In this document: piece after piece, positions 50,986-57,875 of the stretch
How the letters are laid out: every line of letters starts with the position of its first letter
How positions within the stretch are numbered: the first letter of the stretch is position 1
NCBI RefSeq assembly: GCF_000091305.1
Contig: NC_013929.1
Location: forward strand, 9,672,001-9,736,000
Direction of reading: 5' to 3'
DNA from: Streptomyces scabiei 87.22
GTDB taxonomy: Bacteria > Actinomycetota > Actinomycetes > Streptomycetales > Streptomycetaceae
DNA: 64,000 bases
The notes under the pieces: model-generated
Database searches by the model: none
Seen by the model: the letters and a program-made list of their open reading frames with translations, nothing else
Told to the model about the DNA's origin: nothing
Position numbers and translations under genes: made by a program

Positions 50986-51462
50986 CTACCGGTGACCGCC
51001 CCGGTCCTGGGGGTCCACGCCGGTCGAGGAGGAGGCGTCCCTGCTGCCGCTGGGGCGCTGGGAGCGGCCCCGGCGGCCGGTGTCGCGACGGCCCTTCTCG
51101 TCCGCGTCGCCGTACTCCTCGCCGCGTGTTCCATGGCTCTTCGCCGTGTCGCCCGGGACGGGCTTCGTCTCCTGCGCCGACTTCGTGCGGCCCCGGCCCC
51201 TCTCCTCGGCGTGCTGGGCCGTGCGGAACGAGCGGGGGGCGCTCGGGTTGTCCTGCTGACGCGTCTCGTCCACATCGGGCGACCAGCCGTGCTGCCCGGT
51301 GCCCTCGTGACGGCTCGGGCCCTCCCGTGCGAGGGCTCGGACGATCGTGTGTGCTTCGACATGGGCCGACCTGCCTGTTCCTGGTCGAGGGGACGCCGGT
51401 CGTGGCGTCGTCGCGCTGGACGGAGTACCCCTTCTCGCAGGATTAACGTCATATCGCCACAT
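50986..51462 (-). CDS. Hypothetical hydrophilic protein (5' end uncertain)
   Basis: The frame from about 51300 down to the TAG at 50986 has the very high third-position GC of real genes. It encodes a strongly charged, probably disordered sequence (GWSPDVDETRQQDNPSAPRSF, KPVPGDTAKSHGTRGEEYGDADEKGRRD, DASSSTGVDPQDRGGHR). The upstream part to ATG 51462 has low third-position GC and is probably promoter DNA. An alternative start, ATG 51362 (MSKHTRSSEPSHG), looks natural but is in another frame. A frameshift, real or from sequencing, is therefore possible around 51300-51340. No function is recognised. It is convergent with the hydrogenase locus. Confidence 0.4.
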   Translation of the reverse strand: MWRYDVNPARRGTPSSATTPRPASPRPGTGRSAHVEAHTIVRALAREGPSRHEGTGQHGWSPDVDETRQQDNPSAPRSFRTAQHAEERGRGRTKSAQETKPVPGDTAKSHGTRGEEYGDADEKGRRDTGRRGRSQRPSGSRDASSSTGVDPQDRGGHR

Positions 51463-51512
51463 ATCGGGACGCGAGAGGATGCGACATGCCGAGCCAGGCC
51501 GGGCGTCGGGCT

Positions 51513-52670
51513 TCAGCCGTGCCGGTGGGCGTTGAGCCGGGCCGCCTGGCGGGTCAGGTGGTCGCGCTCGGCGAGGTTGGGCGCCGTGCGCGCCGCCTCG
51601 GCGTACAGGCGTGCCGCCGTCGCCGGATCGCCGTCGCGCTCATGGAGATACGCCGCCACCGCCGTGTGCCGAGGGGTCGAGTCCGGTACGAGCGCGAGCG
51701 CCGCCAGCCCGGCGCGGGGGCCGTCGGCCTCGCCCACGGCCACCGCGCGGTTGAGCCGCACGACCGGACTGTCGGTCAGCCGCGCGAGTTCGTCGTACCA
51801 CTCGACGATCTGCACCCAGTCGGTCTCCTCGGCCGTGGGAGCGTCCGCGTGCAGCGCGGCGATGGCGGCCTGGGCCTGGAACTCGCCCAGCCGGTCACGG
51901 GCGAGCGCCTGCTGCAGGATGCCGATGCCCTCGGCGATGGACGCGGTGTCCCACCGGCCCCGGTCCTGCTCGGCGAGCGGCACCAGGCTGCCGTCGGGCG
52001 CGGTACGGGCTGCCCGCCGGGCATGGTGCAGCAGCATGAGGGCGAGCAGTCCCGCCACCTCGGGATGGTCGATCGCGGCCGCCAGCTGCCGGGTGAGCCG
52101 GACGGCCTCGGCGGCGAGGTCGACGTCCCCCGAGTACCCCTCGTTGAAGACCAGGTACAGGACGCGCAGCACGGTGGCGACGTCGCCCGGCCGGTCGAGG
52201 CGCACGCCGGAGACCGTGCGCTTGGCCCGGCTGATGCGCTGCGCCATGGTCGCCTCGGGCACCAGATACGCCCGCGCGATCTGGCGGGTGGTCAGCCCGC
52301 CGACGGCGCGCAGCGTGAGCGCGACCGCCGACGACGGGGTGAGCGAGGGATGGGCGCACAGGAAGTAGAGCCGGAGCGTGTCGTCCGTGCCGGGCGCGGG
52401 CCCGGGCGACGGCTCCTCCTCGACGAGGTCCTCGCGCCGGCGCCGGGCGGCGTCCGCGCGGGTCGCGTCGAGGAACCGGCGCCAGGCCACGGTGACCAGC
52501 CAGCCCTTCGCGTCCCGCGGCGGGTCGCCCGGCCAGACGCGGAGCGCCTCCAGCAGCGCGTCCTGCACCGCGTCCTCGGCCGCCGCGAAGTCGGCTCCGC
52601 GGCGGACGAGGACGGCGAGCACACCGGGGGTGAGGCCGCGCAGCAGGGCCTCGTCCATCGACGGGGTCAC
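51513..52670 (-). CDS. ECF-type RNA polymerase sigma factor (YCII-associated, SigJ-like)
   Basis: The 385-residue protein has sigma region 2 (FAAAEDAVQDALLEALRVWPGDPPRDAKGWLVTVAWRRFLDATRAD) and region 4 (LTLRAVGGLTTRQIARAYLVPEATMAQRISRAKR). A long C-terminal helical extension with TPR-like character follows (VFNEGYSGDVDLAAEAVRLTRQLA, HTAVAAYLHERDGDPATAARLYAEAARTAPN). This is the well-known DUF6596-containing ECF class. It is encoded after a YCII/DGPF protein, which is the usual partner. The start is taken as GTG 52670, overlapping the YCII stop; ATG 52658 (MDEALLRGL) is a plausible alternative. Its long upstream frame is a shadow. Confidence 0.9.
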   Translation of the reverse strand: MTPSMDEALLRGLTPGVLAVLVRRGADFAAAEDAVQDALLEALRVWPGDPPRDAKGWLVTVAWRRFLDATRADAARRRREDLVEEEPSPGPAPGTDDTLRLYFLCAHPSLTPSSAVALTLRAVGGLTTRQIARAYLVPEATMAQRISRAKRTVSGVRLDRPGDVATVLRVLYLVFNEGYSGDVDLAAEAVRLTRQLAAAIDHPEVAGLLALMLLHHARRAARTAPDGSLVPLAEQDRGRWDTASIAEGIGILQQALARDRLGEFQAQAAIAALHADAPTAEETDWVQIVEWYDELARLTDSPVVRLNRAVAVGEADGPRAGLAALALVPDSTPRHTAVAAYLHERDGDPATAARLYAEAARTAPNLAERDHLTRQAARLNAHRHG

Positions 52671-53074
52671 TCCGTGATGGTGGGCGGCGCGGACAGGAAG
52701 GGGCGCAGCTCCAGCCACTCGTGGATCGGCTTCCCGCCGGCCCCGGGGGCGGCCGACAGCTCCCCGGCCAGCTCGACGGCGCGTTCGTGGCTGTCGACGT
52801 CGATCACCATCCAGCCGGCGATGAGGTCCTTGGTCTCGGCGAACGGGCCGTCGGTGACCGGCGGACGGCCCTCGCCGTCGTACCGGACCCAGGTCCCCTC
52901 GGGGGCGAGCGCCTGGCCGTCCACGAACTCGCCGGTCTTCTCCAGCCGGGCCGCGAAGTCGTTCATGTACTGGATGTGTGCCGAGATCTCCTCCGGTGTC
53001 CACTGGTCCATCCGCACGTCGTTCACCGCGGCCGGTGCGCCGCGGTAGTGCTTGAGCAGCAGGTACTTGGCCAT
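52667..53074 (-). CDS. YCII/DGPF-domain protein
   Basis: The 135-residue protein has the DGPF signature in VTDGPFAETKDLIAGWMVIDVDSHERAVELAGELSAAPG, together with MAKYLLLKHYRG and the C-terminal IHEWLELRPFL. These dimeric ferredoxin-fold proteins nearly always sit next to an ECF sigma factor like the one downstream. Their role is unclear (a sensory or enzymatic partner). The ATG at 53074 is preceded by GAGGAG. It leads a two-gene operon. Confidence 0.92.
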   Translation of the reverse strand: MAKYLLLKHYRGAPAAVNDVRMDQWTPEEISAHIQYMNDFAARLEKTGEFVDGQALAPEGTWVRYDGEGRPPVTDGPFAETKDLIAGWMVIDVDSHERAVELAGELSAAPGAGGKPIHEWLELRPFLSAPPTITE

Positions 53075-53227
53075 CGTGGTTCTCCTCGGTACTGGTGCGG
53101 CCATTGTGGCCGCGTTCGCACCGGGGACGGAGCCGGATGCGGGTTCTCGACATCACCGGCCATTTTTTTCCGGAATCTTCTGATGGGGGCTGTGAGGGGC
53201 TCAGCGGGCACCCGCACGGGCTCCGCC

Positions 53228-53287
53228 GGGCTTCATCGGGGACTTCGTCCGGGGCTCCGCCTGGGGCTTCGCTCGGGGCTTCGTCGA
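53228..53287. repeat. 12-bp tandem repeat array (5 units)
   Basis: Five consecutive 12-bp units run from 53228 to 53287: GGGCTTCATCGG, GGACTTCGTCCG, GGGCTCCGCCTG, GGGCTTCGCTCG and GGGCTTCGTCGA. They lie in the 456-bp gap between the YCII gene and the hybrid kinase. No ribosome-binding site or credible protein covers them. Confidence 0.8.
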
Positions 53288-53374
53288 ACCCCGACGAGTG
53301 CCCCACCCGCGGGTATGCATGCCACCTCGGGCGGTATCTTTTCGGGGTGGTCCGGATCCCCGAATCAGGCTTTG

Positions 53375-53390
53375 GTTGTCGGACGACAAC
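53375..53390. promoter_or_regulatory. Palindrome upstream of the hybrid kinase
   Basis: GTTGTCG and CGACAAC are 7-bp perfect arms around GA, in an AT-richer stretch 140 bp before the kinase start. A GGGTAT hexamer (53311-53316) resembling a SigB-type -10 lies further upstream, but without a clear -35. This is a likely control region for the kinase gene; the binding factor is unknown. Confidence 0.5.
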
Positions 53391-53530
53391 TGAGTTAACC
53401 TTCACCGAATTTTCTCATCGGGCGGATTCGTGAACTGCGGAAACGTGGGTGATGAGCGGGCCTGCCAGGGCCCGGCGCGGGTTCCGAGTCCTCGGCGCGA
53501 GGGCTCTTGGGGAGCGGAACGAGGGTGCGC

Positions 53531-56500
53531 ATGAGCAGCAAGACGATCGAGGCCGCCGACCGGGCGCCCGGCGAGCAGGAGCTTCGTCAGCTCCTGGCCG
53601 GGCTGACCGCCGTCCGGGACGGCGACTTCGGTACCCGGCTGCCGTCCGACGGCGAGGGCCTGCTCGGCGACATCGCCACGGTCTTCAACGGCATGGTGGA
53701 CCAGTTGTCCGTGTTCACGTCGGAAGTGACGCGCGTGGCGCGGGAGGTCGGCACCGAGGGCACGCTCGGCGGCCAGGCCGAGGTGCCGGGCGTCTCCGGC
53801 ACCTGGGCCGACCTGACCGACTCGGTCAACGCCATGGCGGGCAATCTGACCACCCAGGTGCGTGACATCGCGCAGGTGGCGACCGCCGTCGCCAAGGGTG
53901 ATCTGTCGCAGAAGATCGACGTGCCCGCGCGCGGCGAGATCCTGCAGCTCAAGGAGACCGTCAACACGATGGTCGACCAGCTGTCCGCGTTCGCCGACGA
54001 GGTCACGCGCGTCGCCCGTGAGGTCGGCAGCGAGGGACGGCTCGGGGGTCAGGCGCAGGTGCCGGGCGTCGGCGGCGTCTGGCGCGACCTGACCGATTCG
54101 GTCAACTTCATGGCGGGCAACCTCACTTCCCAGGTCCGCAACGTCGCGCAGGTGACCACGGCGGTGGCGCAGGGCGATCTGTCGCAGAAGATCACCGTGG
54201 ACGCGCGGGGCGAGATCCTGGAGTTGAAGAACACCATCAACACGATGGTGGATCAGCTGTCCGGTTTCGCCGACGAGGTCACGCGCGTCGCCCGTGAGGT
54301 CGGCACCGAGGGACGGCTCGGCGGTCAGGCGGACGTCCAGGGCGTCAAGGGCACCTGGCGCGACCTCACGGACTCCGTGAACTTCATGGCGGGCAACCTC
54401 ACCGCGCAGGTCCGCAACGTCGCCCAGGTGGCCACGGCGGTGGCGCAGGGCGATCTGTCGCAGAAGATCACCGTGGACGCGCGGGGTGAGATCCTGGAGT
54501 TGAAGAACACCATCAACACGATGGTGGATCAGCTGTCCGGTTTCGCCGACGAGGTCACGCGCGTCGCCCGCGAGGTCGGCACCGAGGGCAACCTCGGCGG
54601 ACAGGCCATCGTCCGGGGCGCCTCGGGGACCTGGAAGGACCTGACGGACAACGTCAATGTGATGGCGTCGAACCTGACCGGACAGGTCCGCTCGATCGCC
54701 CAGGTCGCCACCGCCGTCGCCCGCGGCGACCTCTCCCAGAAGATCACCGTCGAGGCAAAGGGCGAGGTCGCGGCCCTCGCGGACGTCATCAACACCATGG
54801 TCGACACGCTGTCCGCGTTCGCCGACGAGGTCACCCGCGTCGCCCGTGAGGTCGGCACCGAGGGGCGCCTCGGCGGCCAGGCCCACGTACCCAACGTCGC
54901 GGGCACGTGGAAGGACCTCACCGACAACGTCAACTCCATGGCCAACAACCTCACCGGCCAGGTCCGCAACATCGCCCTGGTGACGACGGCCGTGGCCGGC
55001 GGCGACCTCTCGAAGAAGATCGACGTCGACGCCCGTGGCGAGATCCTGGAGCTGAAGACCACCATCAACACGATGGTCGACCAGCTGTCGTCGTTCGCCG
55101 CCGAGGTCACCCGTGTCGCCCGCGAGGTCGGCAGTGAGGGGCGGCTCGGCGGACAGGCCGAGGTCGAGGGCGTCGAGGGCACCTGGAAGCGCCTCACCGA
55201 GAACGTCAACGAACTCGCCGGGAACCTCACCCGTCAGGTCCGCGCGATCGCCGAGGTGACCAGCGCCGTCGCCGAGGGCGATCTGACCCGCTCCATCACC
55301 GTGGAGGCGTCGGGCGAGGTCGCCGACCTCAAGGACAACATCAACTCCATGGTGGAGTCACTGCGGGAGACCACCCGGGCCAACCAGGAACAGGACTGGC
55401 TGAAGACCAACCTCGCCCGGATCTCCGGCCTGATGCAGGGCCACCGCGAGCTGCCCGTCGTCGCCGAACTCATCATGGACGAGCTCGCGCCGCTCGCCTC
55501 CGCCCAGTACGGCGCCTTCTACCTCGCCGAGGACACCGAGCGCGGTCACGAACTGCGGCTGGTGGGCTCCTACGGCTACCCCGACGACACCGACCGGCCC
55601 GAGCGCATCCCCGTCGGACGTTCCCTGGTGGGGCAGGCCGCCCGCAACCGCCGCCCCATCAGCGTCGAGGAACTGCCCCCGAACTACGTGACCATCTCCT
55701 CCGGTCTCGGCGAGGCCGTCCCCAGCGCCCTGGTGGTGCTGCCCATCGTGGTCGAGGACCAGGTCCTCGGTGTCATCGAACTGGGCTCCGTCACCCCCTT
55801 CACCCAGATCCACCAGGACTTCCTCTCCCAGCTGATGCCCACCATCGGTGTCAACCTCAACACCATCGTGGCCAACGCCCGCACCGACGAACTGCTGGGG
55901 GAGTCCCAGCGGCTGACCGCCGAACTCCAGGCCCGCTCCGAGGAGTTGCAGGTCCAGCAGGACGAACTGCAGCGCTCCAACGCCGAACTGGAGGAGAAGG
56001 CATCCCTCCTGGCCTCGCAGAACAGCGACATCGAGGCCAAGAACCTGGAGATCGAACAGGCCCGGCAGGAACTGGAGACCCGCGCACAGCAGCTGGCGCT
56101 GGCGTCCAAGTACAAGTCCGAGTTCCTGGCGAACATGAGCCACGAACTGCGCACACCGCTCAACAGCCTGCTGATCCTCGCCCAGTTGCTGGCCCAGAAC
56201 CCCTCCCGCAACCTGACGCCCAAACAGGTCGAGTACGCGGGCATCATCCACTCGGCGGGCTCGGACCTGCTGCAACTGATCAACGACATCCTCGACCTGT
56301 CCAAGGTCGAGGCGGGCAAGATGGACGTCACCCCCGAACGGGTGCCGCTGCGCAAGCTGCTGGAGTACGTCGAGGCGACGTTCCGCCCGATGACGACGCA
56401 GAAGAGCCTGGACTTCACGGTGGCCACCGCGCCGGGCACCCCCGCGGACCTCCTCACCGACGATTCCCGGCTGCGGCAGATCCTGCGCAACCTGCTGTCG

Positions 56501-57799
56501 AACGCCGTGAAGTTCACCGAGCACGGCGGTGTCGTCCTGAGTATCGAGCCCGCCGCCGACCGCGAGGTGCCCACCGGCGTCCTGCGCGGCGGTGCCGTCG
56601 TGGCCTTCCGGGTGAAGGACACCGGCATCGGCATCCCCCAGCAGCAACTGGAGACGATCTTCGGAGCCTTCCAGCAGGCGGACGGCACCACCAGCCGCAA
56701 GTACGGCGGCACCGGCCTCGGCCTGTCCATCACCCGGGAGATCGCCCATCTGCTCGGCGGCGCCGTCACCGTCGACAGCACGCCCGGCCAGGGCAGCACC
56801 TTCACCCTCTACCTGCCCGTGGCCCGCGCGGACTTCGCGGAAGTGCTCGACGGCGGCGGCGCCTTGACGGACACCCCGCACACCGACGGCCGGGAACTGC
56901 CGCCGGCGGACCGCCCGGAGACGGCTTCCCCCGCGGCGCACGAGCAGCGCCGCCGCCGTCTGCTGGTCGTGGAGGACCGCCCGCGCGGGCTGCTGACCCT
57001 CGTCGCCGAACGCGCGGTCGCGGACCTCGCACCCGGTGACGATCCGCCCGGGGCGATCGACATCATCACCGCGATCGGCGCCCAGGAGGCGGCGAGCATG
57101 CTGGCCGCCGAACCCTGCCACTGCGTGGTCCTCGAACTGGGCATGCCCGACGGCGAGGGCGCCCGCCTGCTGGAGGCCATGGAGGGCGACTCGGCGCTCG
57201 CCAGCGTGCCCGTCCTCGTGCACACCGGTCACCGCGTGGACCTGGCCCAGGAGCAGACCCTGCGGACCCGCGCCGAGGGCCGCCCGCTGGACTTCCTCTC
57301 CAGCCTGGACGAACTGCGCGAGCGGATCACGCTGCACCTGTCCGCCGAGGAGCCGGGCGACGTACTCTCCCTGGTCCGCGCCGACGAATCCCAGCGCCCC
57401 GCCGCCCAGGTCGTCGACGGCGCCTTCCTCGGCCGGACGGTGCTCGTGGTCGACGACGACGCGCGCAACCTCTTCGCCCTGAGCGGGATGCTGGAGCTCC
57501 ACGGCTTCCAGGTCCTGCACGCCGACAACGGCCGCAGGGGGATCGAGATGCTGCTCGCCCACCCGGACATCTCGCTGGTCCTGATGGACGTGATGATGCC
57601 CGAGATGGACGGGTACTCGGCCACCTCGGAAATCCGCTCCATGCCCCAGTACGCCGAACTGCCCATCATCGCCGTCACCGCCAAGGCCATGCCCGGCGAC
57701 CAGGAGAAGAGTCTCGCCTCGGGCGCGAACGACTACGTCACCAAGCCGGTCGACACCAACGACCTCATCGGCCGCGTCCGACGCTGGCTGTCCGTATGA
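53531..57799 (+). CDS. Soluble hybrid histidine kinase with tandem Nik1-like HAMP repeats
   Basis: The 1422-residue protein has no membrane segment. Residues ~23-613 hold about seven HAMP units with a ~92-residue period. Each carries VATAVAxGDLSQKI, EILELKNTINTMVDQLSxFADEVTRVAREVGTEG and LGGQA. They resemble fungal group III (Nik1/Os-1) osmosensor kinases. A GAF domain (~633-783), coiled coil, HisKA (His871 in MSHELRTPLN), HATPase (~970-1100), degenerate receiver (~1142-1273, Glu1202 replacing Asp) and true receiver (Asp1353 in LMDVMMPEMDG) follow. Similar Streptomyces kinases, such as OsaA, act in osmotic stress. The ATG at 53531 has GAGGG 5 nt upstream. It precedes partner-switching genes. 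The 276-bp coding repeats are nearly identical and prone to recombination. Confidence 0.92.
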   Translation: MSSKTIEAADRAPGEQELRQLLAGLTAVRDGDFGTRLPSDGEGLLGDIATVFNGMVDQLSVFTSEVTRVAREVGTEGTLGGQAEVPGVSGTWADLTDSVNAMAGNLTTQVRDIAQVATAVAKGDLSQKIDVPARGEILQLKETVNTMVDQLSAFADEVTRVAREVGSEGRLGGQAQVPGVGGVWRDLTDSVNFMAGNLTSQVRNVAQVTTAVAQGDLSQKITVDARGEILELKNTINTMVDQLSGFADEVTRVAREVGTEGRLGGQADVQGVKGTWRDLTDSVNFMAGNLTAQVRNVAQVATAVAQGDLSQKITVDARGEILELKNTINTMVDQLSGFADEVTRVAREVGTEGNLGGQAIVRGASGTWKDLTDNVNVMASNLTGQVRSIAQVATAVARGDLSQKITVEAKGEVAALADVINTMVDTLSAFADEVTRVAREVGTEGRLGGQAHVPNVAGTWKDLTDNVNSMANNLTGQVRNIALVTTAVAGGDLSKKIDVDARGEILELKTTINTMVDQLSSFAAEVTRVAREVGSEGRLGGQAEVEGVEGTWKRLTENVNELAGNLTRQVRAIAEVTSAVAEGDLTRSITVEASGEVADLKDNINSMVESLRETTRANQEQDWLKTNLARISGLMQGHRELPVVAELIMDELAPLASAQYGAFYLAEDTERGHELRLVGSYGYPDDTDRPERIPVGRSLVGQAARNRRPISVEELPPNYVTISSGLGEAVPSALVVLPIVVEDQVLGVIELGSVTPFTQIHQDFLSQLMPTIGVNLNTIVANARTDELLGESQRLTAELQARSEELQVQQDELQRSNAELEEKASLLASQNSDIEAKNLEIEQARQELETRAQQLALASKYKSEFLANMSHELRTPLNSLLILAQLLAQNPSRNLTPKQVEYAGIIHSAGSDLLQLINDILDLSKVEAGKMDVTPERVPLRKLLEYVEATFRPMTTQKSLDFTVATAPGTPADLLTDDSRLRQILRNLLSNAVKFTEHGGVVLSIEPAADREVPTGVLRGGAVVAFRVKDTGIGIPQQQLETIFGAFQQADGTTSRKYGGTGLGLSITREIAHLLGGAVTVDSTPGQGSTFTLYLPVARADFAEVLDGGGALTDTPHTDGRELPPADRPETASPAAHEQRRRRLLVVEDRPRGLLTLVAERAVADLAPGDDPPGAIDIITAIGAQEAASMLAAEPCHCVVLELGMPDGEGARLLEAMEGDSALASVPVLVHTGHRVDLAQEQTLRTRAEGRPLDFLSSLDELRERITLHLSAEEPGDVLSLVRADESQRPAAQVVDGAFLGRTVLVVDDDARNLFALSGMLELHGFQVLHADNGRRGIEMLLAHPDISLVLMDVMMPEMDGYSATSEIRSMPQYAELPIIAVTAKAMPGDQEKSLASGANDYVTKPVDTNDLIGRVRRWLSV
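53870..55375 (+). repeat. 276-bp coding tandem repeat (HAMP units)
   Basis: Inside the kinase gene the 92-codon HAMP unit repeats head to tail. Units beginning near 54160 and 54436 share long stretches with only scattered silent changes (for example the segment containing GATCTGTCGCAGAAGATCAC). Outer units are more diverged. The pattern indicates recent duplication or gene conversion of the middle units. Confidence 0.85.
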
Positions 57800-57875
57800 C
57801 GAGGACACCCGCCGCCCCGCGCACCAGCCGACCCCGTGGTGTCCACGGACACCCGAGCCGAGGAACAGGTCGAAC

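Noticed and set aside
52671..53405. N-terminal extension of the ECF sigma factor to 630 codons
   Set aside because: It overlaps the well-defined YCII gene and crosses the 12-bp repeat array; the sigma family begins near MDEALLRGL.
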